Counted from the first letter of the stretch, positions 20,101 to 29,299 are shown. The stretch is DNA of 37,699 nt from Cymbomonas tetramitiformis (GCA_001247695.2 LGRX02030340.1:1-37699); one strand, 5' to 3'. The notes: generated from the sequence alone by a model not told the origin. Numbers and translations: made by a program.

Positions 20101-23100
20101 ACAGCTGGGCGGCCGAGTGCCACCACGGCCTGAATGCCTCAGTCCAGGCCACCATTGCTCTGGGGCCTGACGCCTGCGGGCAAAGCCGAGCTCACCCGTG
20201 AGGCTCCGCAACTGACGGCTCAGTTAGCTGCCTCGCTGATAGGCCGCATGGCCAGAGTATCCAAGTGGGAGATGGCCGGAGCTCCTGGCCGCCAGGAAGC
20301 TGCAGGACTTTTGCAAGCTCGTCCACTGATTTCTGAGTCTGAGTGGGAAAGGAACGCGCGCGCTGCACCTTCGGTGTGGACACAAGTCAGGCGCAAAGCC
20401 GGAGTGCTGATAGGGCTCTGAGATGCGAAGCCGGAATGCCCAATCTGCAAAAATCCTCGGTTCTGCACAATATGCGCTACGGCGCCAAAAAGTGGCGCCA
20501 GGGCCAATGGGCGCAAGGTGGAGCCGGAGATACTACTGTGAGGCACAGCTGGCAGGTTCTGTGCGTGCGCGGGTGCTGGGCCGGGAGAGGCGAGCTCTGA
20601 GCCGGTGATTGGGGCCGCTTGGTCCAGGCTGGAGGAGGTGAGGCTTGCGCTGCAGGACCAGCTGCAGGCCGCCACACTGGCCGCGCGTGACGAGCTTCGG
20701 TGGAGGGACATCTCAACACAGGCTGACCGTGATCGGCAGGCTGCCACCGACCAGCTCGCGGCGCTGTCCACACAACACGCTGAGGAGATGGCTATACTCC
20801 GCCAGGATTTTGCCAACCTCCGCCACAACTATGAAGCCGCGTGCCCCACCCCCCCACACACACCCTCGACCTCCCCCCGTGCTGCGCGTCCAACTTGCCT
20901 GCGGTTCAAACCAAAGGGACCGCTTCCCCCCGGGGGTGGCTTCCAGGGGCCCGTCTGATCCTCAGGGCGCCTGCGACATCAACGGATGCGGTGTGAGGAT
21001 AGTGAAACACTTGCAGAGGCGTCGGATCCTCTCCCTGCTTCTGCCGCCCGGCTTGCGCTGCTGGGGTGAGGCCGCCCAACCATTTGAGCTGGTCAAAACG
21101 TTGTGTCAAGGACCGCGCTTTGCCGCATCCAAGAAGATGGCCAAGACGCCTGCTGGACTTCCGGGCTGCTCCGAGATGACTCGTATGCGAGCTTGATAAG
21201 TGGATGCTGCTGGGTCCCGGCGCGGCCGCTTACTCTGCGGCCCCTCCTGCGGGGGGGCCCTCCTGCGGAAGGCGCCCACTACTCTACAGGTGGAGCGCAT
21301 CGCGCCATGCTCCGAGCCTCCGCTGCGGAGATCTCGCCGCGTGCTCATTGGTTCAGCCGAAGCCAGGGCTGAGGTGGGCGTGGGACGGGGATGGGAGGGG
21401 GGTTGTATGGTACACAGAAGCTTGAGCAGACGGACAAGCAGAGTGTGGACCTGGCGGCGCTGCAGCAGGAGAACAGCGAGCTGAAGGAGCGGCTGCAGTA
21501 TGAGCGCAACGTGTCCTTCAACGTCACCGGGGACCTCCAGAAGCGCCTGGGGTGCGTGCAGGAGGAGCTGACCAGCATGTCCCGCGTCTCCGTGGCGCAG
21601 ATTGAGTCGATGAAGTCGGAAACGAACGCCACCAAGCGCGACTTCGATGCGGAGCAGGTCACCAGCCGCGCCCTCGCGCTCCAGGTGCCTCCCGCGCTCC
21701 CTGACAATACCCCCCGCCCCGCAGCCGTTCCCCCCCCTGCACCCTCGGTGGCCAAGCCCTTGTTGCGTCGCCCCTTGCACAGCACAGGGTACTCCGATCA
21801 TTCTTGAATGGCACTTTTTTGTGTGGCGGTTGGCGGCTGGATCCTTCCTGCGCGCGGCGTGTCACCCGATCAATGTGCAGCCGACCTTCAGAGATCACCG
21901 GCGCTATGGTGTGGGGACCAACTCTATCCGAAGCATAGAATGTCTGCTCCGCGTGGTGACACTGGCTTGCGCGCAAATTCATTTTGGTGTACAGTACAGT
22001 GTACGGTACAGGAAGAAAGCCCACAATCTAGTGGTGCAGGAGACTCCAGGACGATCCGATACACGAACCGTCAGTACAGCAATGCGGCCAGAAGCAGGAG
22101 CGTGCGTATGCAAAGGGCGCTACGGCGACTCTCTAAGCTATGGGATGATATAAGAGCTACGCAATTTTGTATTATTAGGCGTGCGCTGAAAACCAGGGAT
22201 GACCGATCTGCAACTACGGTCGTCCATCCACACCTTCATCCCCCCTGGCATGGCCCGAGTGGCTCTGCCAGTATCACCGCGATGCAATGTCCGCATCCTT
22301 ACCCACCGCCTGGCCCGGCGGCAGGCCTGTCCCCGCAGCCTGCCCCGAGGCACCTCAGGGGCTGCCCTTGGAGTTTGATGCACGCAGCTGAAGACGGTGG
22401 AGGATAAAGTGAAACTACTGGAGCAGGAGACGCACACGAAGACGGTGCGGGCTACTTCTTGAAGCACCCTCTCACCCTGCTCCTCCTCTTCCACTTCCCT
22501 CCCTTCCCCTAACCCAACGCCCCTGTTTGCGCCCCCTAAGGGGTGCAAACCGGGGGTGCTGCACCCCTCTAACCCCCACCCCGCCTGTGCCCTGCCCATC
22601 TCCTCCCCGGCCTCTCTTCCCTCCGCGTGCCCCCGTGCTGCCCTTAAGTGCTGGGGATTTCTTGAGAGAGACCCTCGCATCGCGTTGGTATAAAGTGAAT
22701 CTGAGCTCTCCGCCCCTCCCAGTGTTTCGATTTCCCTATGCGCTGTACTGCACTTGTTCGGCGTGCTTTCTCTTCCAGAGTGCTGCCTCCCTCCCCCTCA
22801 CCTGACCCCTCCCCGGCCCCGACCCCGAGCCCGACCCTCAAGCTTCCGTGGATCCTGGGACAGACCAATGGCGGCGCCAAGGCCGATTGCAGAGTGGAAC
22901 GCCCGAGGTAAAAGTGCGGTTGGCCGTGGACTGAGTCGCGGGGAAGTCTGGGGGGGCGCGCCGTGGCGCAGGAGTCCATCTTGGCACTGTCTCGGGAGCG
23001 GGACGAGCTGCTGCGCTCGCTACCCGAGTTGAAGTCGCTCATGGTGCGCCTCGCATCGCCGCCGCGCTTCAGCCTCATCGGCCGCCAGCCTTTCCCTCCG

Positions 23101-26053
23101 GCTCCCATTGGTTGAAGTCGGTTGTTCCGAGGTGCGTGAGCTGTAGATCGATCCAATAGCAATCAATCGAGCAATCGATCAATATCAATCGGGGGGCAGA
23201 TCTTGCGCTGGCATCGATGAAGGCCTCCAAGAGTCATCAGCGCACGCCGCGCAGCGCTCTGGTTGCTGCACCCCTTGACGTTCATTTCGGAGCTTACGAA
23301 GGCTGGCATCCGCTCTCGCTCGCATCAGCCTGCTCTCTTGCAACGATTTGCGCGATCCCGGCGATGGCCCGCAGAGTGGGGCGCGGGGGGATTGCGTGGA
23401 TGCTGCGGCCGATGACGATCGATCCAGCGCTAGAATCGCTGCCTCTTCCGTAAACCGGCCTCGGGCCGCAAGGATTGGCAGGTGGGAGGCAGAAAGGTGT
23501 TGGCAGCGGAAGCGATCCCGAGGCTTGTGCAGCTTTGCCGAGGAGCACGAGAGCGTCTGGGCGGGGTCAGGTGGACAAGCCGCTTCTGGCTCCCGAGGAG
23601 ATCGAGGATCTGCTGCTCAAGGAGGTGAACCCGGGCGCGGAGTTCCAGATCCTGAGCCGCATCTTGAGGGAGAACGCCATCATCCTCCGACAGGTGTTCC
23701 GCTGGTATGCCAACTACCGCAACGAGGGCTCTTCGGTGATCGGCAGCAAGTCGAAGAACTCCGAAGGATTCTCGGAGACGATCACCAACACCGAATTCCA
23801 TCGGCATGTCCCCGCGGCGCCCGCAGAGCCCCCTTTGCGGCCTCGTGCTTTGTCTTCCCGCCCGTGCCGCGTCCCGTGGCTTGCTTGGCGACCTGAGCTC
23901 GGCCCAACGTCACCACCATGGTTGCTTTCATCCAACCATGCCAGATGTAAGAATAACCATGGTCGCCACCATGGTTGCTTTCATCCAACCATGCCAGATG
24001 TAAGAATAACCATGGTCGCCACTATGGTTGCTTTCATCCAACCATGCCAGATGTAAGAATAACCATGGTCGCCACCATGGTTGCTTTCATCCAACCATGC
24101 CAGATGTAAGAATAACCATGGTCGCCACCATGGTGCTTTCATCCAACCATGCCAGATGTAAGAATGACCATGGTCGCTTCCGTGTTTGCTTTCACGAGTG
24201 CTGAGCGCCGATTGTAGTGCCAGGCTGGCAAAGCGGGTGGAGGGCCTGGAGAGGGTGGGCCGTAGTGCCTCGCATCTGCGTAACTGTTGATTGAAAGAGT
24301 TGTTGGAGGGGTGAGCTAAAGTTAGGCGAGAGGGGGGCTTGGGGCGGCCAGGTTCTGCCGAGATTGTGGGGTGATGGACAAGCTGGACACTCTCAATCTC
24401 GATCAGATATTCATCAAGGTACCTCCAATACTTATTTCCTGCAGACCCCGAATGCCGGCGAGGCTCCCTCCACCTATGAGGCCAATCAGGCCCTGGGGAG
24501 CCGGTGTGTCGCTTGCCAATGCCGGTGGCAGTTCTCCGTCGAGTTCGATGATCTCAGTCATTTTTGAAGGGCCGCTCCCCTGCCGAGCCAAGTGCGCATC
24601 GAGCGGCGTGGATCCTCGGATGAGATCTCGGATTCCGCGGACCTTTGAATCGTGCGGTTGCGACAGGATGCAGATCTAGGAGCCAACCATCAGAGCTGCA
24701 GCTGCGCCCCGCCCCTGTCACAATTTCCAGTCCTTCGTGGGTATCGTGGCCATGGTGGGCTCAGAAGAGTCGGGCATGGTGAGACACAGGTGAACTTCGA
24801 GGGGCAGAGGGGTGTCACCGGCGACAAGGTGCTCGAGTTTGCAGAGTTTCTCGAGGCGCTGATCCGCATGGGCAACATGCGCTATCCCAACTTCCCGCAC
24901 ATTAGCCAGTCCCTCCAGGTGCTCCCTACCCCCTACGCATCCCCCATCCTCGCGTAGCGGCGCTTGATAACTGGCGTCTGCCCATGCTTGGTAACCCCTC
25001 CGGTATCCAAGTTGTTGACACCTTGCGCCTGTGCCACGTCACCGATTGCTGCTGCAGTTTGCGGAGCGCCCTCATGTGACCAATTCGATCACTTTGGTGA
25101 CAGACAGGGTAGTTGAGATGAACTCCGTCTGATGAAGCGGGGATTGCTGTCATGGGCGCAGGAGCTGTTTGACAAGAACTTGACCCGGGCAAAGCGGGCA
25201 CAGTTCGTTGGTATCGGGAGCTCCGGGGAAAAGGAGACCAGAAGGGACGGCAAACGAGAGCATGCTAAGAAAAAGAAGATTGCCAAGGCGAACGCGGAGG
25301 CAAAAGAGGCTGCCAAGGTGTGCCGAGTAGGGTCTCGATGTTCTGCTGTGTTGACATCAGAAATGGTTGCGTCATCATTCTTATGACCTTGTGGTGGACC
25401 CGTTGGAAGGGCTCCCGTGCCAACATAGTTCCAGTCACAGTTGGTGTGATGCGCTGGTTATGGCTGATGAGAGGTGACGCCTGCCAGCACACCATCGTAG
25501 TCTTACACTATCCCCGCTTGAAAACAGGCGCAAGAGGTAAAGAAGGCAGAGAACGGTGATGCAGAGGGGTATGTCCATCAATGATCTACACGCTAAAATG
25601 ATCTACGTGCAACGGCATGTTGTGACTGACATTCCTCTCACATTGTCCGACTACATAGTCTATGCTTCCCATGCTTGCTGAGAGCTGTTCTGTCTAGTCC
25701 GCGAGCATCTTCAGTTTCCATGCTTGCTGAGAGCTGTTCTGTCTAGTCCGCGAGCCGCTTTCGGCTCACACTGATTTGATGCGAGCGACTTCGTCTTGAA
25801 CGGCCGGCATGCATCTGACACAAAGGGGCGGGTTGACAAGCACAGGAGCTCCGAAAAAGAAATAAAACAGGAGCAGCTTGAGCCGCCAAGCACAGCTGCT
25901 GCTGCTGCTGCACCTTCCAGCATGAGTACGCGGGCTCCAATCCCTGCTCCACCCAGCAGCACTAATAGCTGTCTGAAGATACCCGAGTCGCCAAACAGTA
26001 AAGGCCGACGCCACACTGTGTTTTTCGCACGGAGCACAGAAGTTTCTGCTTAG
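13990..26053 (+). CDS. Large multi-exon gene: coiled-coil protein with EF-hand-like C-terminal region
   Basis: Exons recognised by protein-like sequence, donors and acceptors are listed separately. Many joins keep phase (13990-14121, 14304-14426, 14472-14660, 15108-15254; 15591-15703 to 16713-16837; 25528-25568 to 25846-26053). The order suggests one protein: an unknown N-terminal region, a Ser-rich linker, a segment with two CxxC pairs, two coiled-coil exons, then a helical segment and an EF-hand-like pair of motifs, and a Lys-rich and Ala/Pro-rich tail. Such an arrangement is common in cytoskeletal and ciliary proteins, but that role is inference. Two adjacent genes cannot be excluded. Introns carry at least six unrelated minisatellites. 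Confidence 0.5.
14304..14426 (+). CDS. Candidate exon followed by a GC-AG intron
   Basis: Acceptor CAG at 14301-14303, then 41 codons (HYYEGCVGFPFTFTAQQQES ... GDLWW). The only workable exit is GCAAGT at 14427, the usual form of GC-AG donors. It gives a 45-bp intron ending CAG at 14471 and keeps phase 0. Without splicing the frame stops 5 codons later. Confidence 0.45.
14472..14660 (+). CDS. Exon, 63 codons
   Basis: Acceptor TTGTGCAG, then AYVPPADDRRYVTSYMWTDT onward to DVGASFQ and the donor GTGAGC. Phase 0 at both ends. Strongly protein-like. The last ~27 bp plus the donor are repeated in tandem just downstream. Confidence 0.65.
14627..14812. repeat. 34-bp minisatellite copying an exon-intron boundary, 5 copies
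   Basis: The unit is CTCTATGACGTCGGAGCCTC + CTTCCAGGTGAGCG. The first copy is the real end of the 14472-14660 exon with its donor. The others repeat exon end plus GTGAGC four more times, with A/G changes (TATGACG, TGTGACG), and the array ends in CTCTATGACGTCATAG. Confidence 0.9.
15108..15254 (+). CDS. Exon, 49 codons
   Basis: Acceptor GGGCTGCAG, then VRQSVLATVNFVRSAHSTQL ... FNACFAVCWPEEK, donor GTGCGC. Phase 0 at both ends. Helical, protein-like sequence with no recognised family. An alternative CAG lies 24 bp upstream. Confidence 0.6.
15591..15703 (+). CDS. Exon, Ser/Pro-rich linker
   Basis: Acceptor TTGCTGCAG, then RPVHSDSMRRLFCTLPDIPS and a Ser/Pro/Gln-rich tail, donor GTGAAT. It ends with two bases of a codon, and the next candidate (16713) supplies the third. 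Confidence 0.5.
15717..15898. repeat. 34-bp minisatellite, about 5 copies
   Basis: The unit is CTTGCATGTTACACACCACC + AGCGTGGGTACCCC with scattered changes. It lies in the intron after the 15591-15703 exon. Confidence 0.85.
16406..16577. repeat. 44-bp minisatellite, 4 copies
   Basis: The unit starts CTGGCTCGATGCCTCGAGAC and ends CTCGCCACCGGGCCGC. Copies start 44 bp apart and are nearly identical; the last ends CTCGCCACTGG. It is intronic in the model. Confidence 0.9.
16713..16837 (+). CDS. Exon, Ser/His/Gly-rich
   Basis: Acceptor TTTGCCCAG, then CVNSNGVDGASSSEAFHHGS ... SVENSQAFI, donor GTGAGC. The entry phase fits the 15703 donor. It leaves phase 1, which fits the acceptor at 17541. Confidence 0.45.
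17043..17392. repeat. 25-bp G-rich minisatellite, about 14 copies
   Basis: The unit is AGCGAGGAGGGGTGAGATGG + GAAGC, with GGG/GTG alternation and occasional deletions. It is strongly purine-rich on the + strand. Confidence 0.9.
17542..17790 (+). CDS. Candidate exon(s), Ser/Arg-rich then basic helix
   Basis: After acceptor GGCAG at 17541 the phase-matched frame reads SESSRSSHFSPHKGKRSVTT. A second protein-like segment in another frame (about 17690-17785, RIRAKPLHYIAVQHMLCARP) follows ATGCCACAG and ends at TGG before GTAGAT, so an intron probably lies between. Boundaries are uncertain. Confidence 0.3.
17958..19360. repeat. 27-bp GC-rich minisatellite, roughly 50 copies
   Basis: The unit is GGGGGAGACGGCTGTGAGCC + CAGCAGC, with frequent single-base variants (AACCC, ACCCC, GGCGG, GGTGG) and small indels. 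It makes very long artificial frames on both strands (GSQPSPPLL and ETAVSPAAG repeats). It sits between candidate exons at about 17.8 and 19.4 kb. Confidence 0.95.
19409..19485 (+). CDS. Short exon
   Basis: After CGGGCAG the frame reads FGLDSTLAAMLSPRYSEASM then WGSKT, followed by the donor GTGAGT. 77 bp. Confidence 0.4.
19486..20422. other. Probable intronic region, exons not resolved
   Basis: A + strand segment near 19990-20090 (GGGSHKCKRHCCKPFLIGEL) is Cys-rich and mildly protein-like, but the minus strand is open over the same bases. I cannot decide which, if either, is coding. Confidence 0.3.
20423..20517 (+). CDS. Exon with two CxxC pairs (zinc-binding-like)
   Basis: The frame reads AKPECPICKNPRFCTICATA followed by PKSGARANGRK and a GTGGAG donor. 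The CPIC...CTIC spacing is typical of a small zinc-binding knuckle. The acceptor is a weak CTCTGAG. Confidence 0.4.
20628..20840 (+). CDS. Coiled-coil exon
   Basis: The frame runs RLEEVRLALQDQLQAATLAA ... RQAATDQLAALSTQHAEEMA ... FANLRHNYEA. It shows heptad-like Leu/Ala spacing and no Pro or Gly until the end, then GTGCCC. The 5' edge is uncertain because the frame is open further upstream. Confidence 0.6.
21418..21684 (+). CDS. Coiled-coil exon, 89 codons
   Basis: Acceptor GTACACAG, donor GTGCCT, phase 0 at both ends. The sequence KLEQTDKQSVDLAALQQENS ... LKERLQYERN ... LQKRLGCVQEELTSM is classic coiled coil. Confidence 0.7.
21685..22387. other. Intron, no other feature seen
   Basis: Pyrimidine-rich start, then mixed composition. 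It contains a small palindromic run, GTGTACAGTACAGTGTAC, near 21990. No exon is supported. Confidence 0.4.
22388..22444 (+). CDS. Short coiled-coil exon, 19 codons
   Basis: After CACGCAG the frame reads LKTVEDKVKLLEQETHTKT, then GTGCGG. Phase 0. It extends the coiled coil of the preceding exon. Confidence 0.55.
22972..23043 (+). CDS. Short helical exon, 24 codons
   Basis: After GTGGCGCAG the frame reads ESILALSRERDELLRSLPEL then KSLM, donor GTGCGC. Phase 0. Confidence 0.55.
23571..23807 (+). CDS. Exon, first part of the C-terminal conserved region
   Basis: After GGGTCAG the frame reads VDKPLLAPEEIEDLLLKEVN ... ILRENAIILRQVFRWYANYR ... ETITNTEFHRH, 79 codons. The pattern of a helix with FRWYA followed by a T-x-x-EFxR segment leading into DCG-like sequence resembles EF-hand-type regions of conserved coiled-coil/ciliary proteins. 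The 3' edge (CAT before GTCCCC) is a poor donor and the phase to 24363 is off by one base, so the true boundary or one base may differ. Confidence 0.6.
23909..24175. repeat. 53-bp minisatellite, 5 copies
   Basis: The unit starts CACCATGGTTGCTTTCATCC and ends AAGAATAACCATGGTCGC. It contains inverted CCATGG segments and lies in the intron before 24363. Confidence 0.95.
24363..24418 (+). CDS. Exon, first EF-hand-like motif
   Basis: The frame reads CGVMDKLDTLNLDQIFIK, donor GTACCT. The next well-supported exon continues VNFEGQRG, giving the I-F-I-K-V-N pattern followed by an acidic segment. Confidence 0.6.
24790..24918 (+). CDS. Exon, second EF-hand-like motif
   Basis: Acceptor GACACAG, then VNFEGQRGVTGDKVLEFAEF and LEALIRMGNMRYPN ... 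QSLQ, donor GTGCTC. 43 codons, phase 0. FAEFLEALIRM matches the exiting helix of an EF-hand-like unit; a canonical 12-residue calcium loop is not obvious, so calcium binding is uncertain. Confidence 0.65.
25162..25317 (+). CDS. Exon, Lys/Ala-rich helix
   Basis: Acceptor GGCGCAG, then ELFDKNLTRAKRAQFVGIGS ... KKKKIAKANAEAKEAAK, donor GTGTGC. 52 codons, phase 0. Highly basic. Confidence 0.65.
25528..25568 (+). CDS. Short exon
   Basis: Acceptor AAAACAG, then AQEVKKAENGDAE, donor GTATGT. It ends in phase 2, matching the last exon. Confidence 0.5.
25669..25755. repeat. 38-bp direct repeat, two copies
   Basis: CCATGCTTGCTGAGAGCTGT and the following 18 bp occur twice, 48 bp apart, in the last intron. 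Confidence 0.85.
25846..26053 (+). CDS. Last exon, Ala/Pro-rich tail
   Basis: After GCACAG the phase-matched frame reads SSEKEIKQEQLEPPS, an Ala run from a GCT tract, a Pro/Ser stretch and CLKIPESPNSKGRRHTVFFA, stopping at TAG (26051-26053). The LKIP...GRRHTVFF element is the only motif-like part. No poly(A) signal is conspicuous just downstream. Confidence 0.6.
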
Positions 26054-27356
26054 AGCAAATTTATCAGGATAGCGATGACAGACTTGCGCTTCTCAATATA
26101 CCTGTCCCAGAAGGCACGGTGGATTGAGAATTCCATGATGTGTGATCCGTTGGCTCAGAAAAATGATGTATTAGTGAACAGAGCACAATGAGTATGACAC
26201 AGTGATTGTGACGTGAACCGCATTAACAGTCGAGAGGCGGTGAGCAGTCAGCAGTGTTGTTGATGCCAATGTGGTTGTTGATGATGATGAGGCCGAAACA
26301 TTGGAAAGAAAAGAAATAAGGTTTGCGGAAGTGACATGAGATCCACATAGATTTATATCTATATATGTTAAGGCATGAGCGCGCCGCTGGCATATGCCAA
26401 CCAATTTTGGCATGAGGGTGCTCTGTCACGCGAGAGCGGATGACGGTGTCAATAATTGGTGAGCGGGCGCAATCATGCCATTGCTTTATTGGTCTACCCC
26501 ACACCCCCTACACCTTCCTTCGAGGGTCCTTTGAAAAATTGGAGGCCTGTGTGATCAAGTTCTTGAGTGGATCTTTCTTATTCGTATTGCCAAGGCCATG
26601 TTGACCCTCAAACTATCGGCTGAAGTAGCTTGGGGGGGATTGGGGTGGCTTCAATAGCACCAATATCCACGGGAATCTTCCGATTTGTGCCTTACTAGTC
26701 GGGGATGATTATTATATTATATATTGAAAGGATGCCACTTCACTGTGACCTATCCAGTCCTGAACACGTGGCAAATCAAAATGTAAAAATATCCAGCTCA
26801 GAAAATTTTGGCAATACGCTTAAAAAAGCATCCTACGTGACGATTTTTCATTGGTCCAAACCCGATGGGTCAACAATATGTATGTACAATAAACGGAGAT
26901 CTGAAATTTTCGACCGAAATGACAATCTGGATCAGAAATCAAAAATGGCCTGATTCGGGTGCATCGTGATAATTATGTGAGATATACTTTTCAATTAGGT
27001 GGAGGGGGTTTTGTTACCTGTCCACGCATATGCGTATGCATATATGCGCGTGTTCGGCGTGCTTAACATCCGGAAATTTGCACACCGTTAACTTAATGTG
27101 GCTTTGCGTTCGTGTGTTTTCGCATCTTGAACGTTTGGAAATTTGCGTCATTCGATGTTAAATGAAACACTTGCATTGTGTTAACAACGAGTAACACCAT
27201 CGTTAGAAGGTGTTATGTTTACGCATTTTTTTCATTTGCAAAAACTTAACAAAGACATCACATTTACATTCGGTGATGCCCGTGTTCATACGGATGCTGA
27301 CCTCACTCTTGCGTCGGTTAAGTATGCATAAACGAGTAAGCAAACGCCACCGGTGA
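26054..27356. other. No supported gene; one dispersed repeat copy
   Basis: AT-rich DNA. About 26500-26660 is a diverged copy of the ~190-bp repeat seen at 2581-2945. The rest shows short hairpins (TAACACC...GGTGTTA near 27190-27215) but no gene. Confidence 0.5.
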
Positions 27357-27672
27357 TGTCCCAGGGTATTCCCAGGAGTAAACTATTATCCTCTATTATC
27401 TTGAGGAATCACATCATATATTCAGATATACAATTTAACTTATACCCAGACAGCAAAAGTTATTATTTTCTACTGTCCAAGTCTGAGAGACCAACTCAGT
27501 GATCTCTCTTTATTCACCACTCTGAGCTCACAGATTATTTCCCCTAACGGTTCGCTCAGATGAATGTCACATTCCCTTACTATTTCTCCCAATAGTCCCC
27601 TGATATCAATTTCAGGCATTCAGACACCCCTTATCGTGAGGGGGTCTCAGCTACGTCGTGCCCCCTGGCACA
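27357..27672 (-). repeat. 316-bp LTR (3' LTR of a minus-strand retroelement)
   Basis: On the minus strand it begins TGTGCCAGGG and ends CCCTGGGACA, giving short inverted TG...CA termini. It contains GAATAAAGAGAG as a possible poly(A) signal and is preceded on the minus strand by a purine tract. No second copy is in the window, so the element is 5'-truncated or its other LTR was lost. Confidence 0.55.
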
Positions 27673-27697
27673 CCTTCCCCCCCCTTAGGAGTGGACT
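27673..27697 (-). promoter_or_regulatory. Polypurine tract
   Basis: Read on the minus strand, AAGGGGGGGGAAGG abuts the TGTGCC start of the LTR, the expected place for the plus-strand primer of an LTR element. Confidence 0.5.
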
Positions 27698-27864
27698 TTC
27701 CCCTGAAACCACGACTAATGCATAAATCTACATATAATGATGTACAGGGGTCTCGATAGCTGCACTCGAGGTCCATCTGCTCATCGGCGTGACAGAGGGG
27801 TTTCATCAAGGATCACGCTGCCAACGCTCATCCCCAAATTCACCCGACCGTGCACAAGTAATAT

Positions 27865-28446
27865 CTAAGGCAGGTCTTCGGTCTTCGTCTCTTCCTCGCC
27901 GTAAGTTAATCGTACTCCGTCGGCACCTCCAAGAGTCAAGTGCTGGAACAGATGTCGTAGTAAATGACTCGGGACAGGAAACACAGCATGGGACTTCTGC
28001 ATTCCTGGTGTGTCACCCCTGGGTCCAAGCTGTGAGGTTTCGGGATGCATTCCTGTCGCCCGACGGTATGGACAAGGGGTAGCCGCTGTGCATTGCAGCA
28101 GGGGCTCGGGCGGTGGCGAACTCGTCCAGATACAGGTGGGCTTCTTGTATCGTTTCTTATACATGCAGTACGTGCAAATGAGAGGCGCCGGGAGTTGGCT
28201 CATTACCGGCCTGAAACGCAAAGCGCTGGGGCAACGGCCCATCGGGTTCTCCACATACCAGTGTTGAGGTCGAAGGTACTCGATGATGTATAGGGTGCGT
28301 TGTACGCACGCGTCCGCTGTCACAAAGTCTGGCGGACCTCCCCTAGTACGAGCCTGGCTGTACTGAGTACAAGGAGGGCTTGCCCATACTACGTCGAAGT
28401 ATCCTGTGGGGTATCTCCAGTAATCCCAACCTTCGATGGCCGCCAC
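27865..28446 (-). pseudogene. Cytosine-C5 DNA methyltransferase, catalytic part
   Basis: Starts in frame with AAIEGWDYWRYPTGYFDVVW, then ASPPCTQYSQART (motif IV with catalytic Cys, about residues 24-26) and YVENPMGR (motif VI ENP, about 66-68), followed by KKPTCIWT and a Cys/Pro-rich end (HPETSQLG). These are the motifs of Dcm-like enzymes that attack cytosine C5, in the style of the methyltransferases captured by LTR retroelements in protists. Motif I lies upstream in another frame (28343-29299). The LTR and polypurine tract lie just downstream, so this is the last coding domain of the element. One frameshift separates the two halves. Confidence 0.65.
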
Positions 28447-29299
28447 GTGGGTCGGCTGCCATACATCCAGGGTCAGAATCCAGTGTCACTGATGTCGACA
28501 TCGGGAAGCAACGAGCAAATTCTCTTTCTACTGAACCTGTTCCACTGAATAACACCAATATTCGTACTGGCCGGGCATCAATCGCAGCGAGGGTGGTAAC
28601 GTAGGTGGTCTCTCCTTTGCTCGTCACCTCGCGGCATTGCAGGTCTCCATGCGCAATGCCTCCTCCGTGTAGCTCGCGTAGTCCGCCGAGCAGCCGGAGG
28701 CACAGCTGCTTCTTGAAGGCCAGGGATAGCGGGGAGGTTGGAGAATCTAAGAACCGCTCCAGGGAGACCCCGTGGTCCCCAAACATGAGGAACGGGATGG
28801 GAGCAGACTCCGACCCTGGCTTCAGGCGAATCCCAAAGTACTGTGGAGGCGCCACGAACTCAGGTGCCTCCCGCCACGCGAGGGTAGCCATGTACAACTC
28901 CCGTGCACACTCCATGAACCTCTGACCTCGCGTGAAACTGCTCCGGCTGAACTCCTTGTAAGTCATGGGGACAGTCTGGTTCAGGGAGCACCCGATCTTC
29001 AGCTTCCCGTACCCGCCTCGAGCATCGGTTGCCTCCCCCAAAGCCGTTTTGAATCGGATGGCTGCATGCCGAACCTCCCCAATTCCGCATGCCATCGCCA
29101 GCGCGCGCAGGACTGCGGGGTCGTCGAACCGGGAGCATAACGACTGCCACTTATCCGATGCCGTGAGATCAGCCCAATGGTCCACACAGGGTCCGACGAA
29201 AAGGGTGCGCGGCGGCGCCACTTTTCCCTCAGCTTCGGCCATCGAGGCAATGGCGTGCAAGGCAGCGCTCCGCGCCGAAGCTCCCTTGATTTTTTTCAT
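28343..29299 (-). pseudogene. Kinase-like domain joined to start of a C5 methyltransferase
   Basis: 318 codons from ATG. Residues about 95-240 resemble an atypical protein kinase fold: KLKIG, an aromatic-rich middle, LCLRLLGGLRELHGGGIAHG + DLQ (catalytic-loop-like HGDL at about 217-220), then TTLAAID where a DFG-like segment would fall. Directly after comes RILVLFSGTGSVEREF (about 246-261) and VTLDSDP, motif I and II of a C5 methyltransferase. The methyltransferase then continues one frame over near 28445-28468. The kinase C-lobe is missing. It may be a retroelement inserted in a kinase gene or an element-encoded fusion. An A7 run at the ATG makes the upstream frame (open to 29501) another possible start region. 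Confidence 0.5.

Noticed and set aside
24445..24690. Additional exon between the two EF-hand-like exons
   Set aside because: The 24418 and 24790 edges join directly to a sensible IFIK-VNF sequence. The frames in between are open on both strands and less protein-like.
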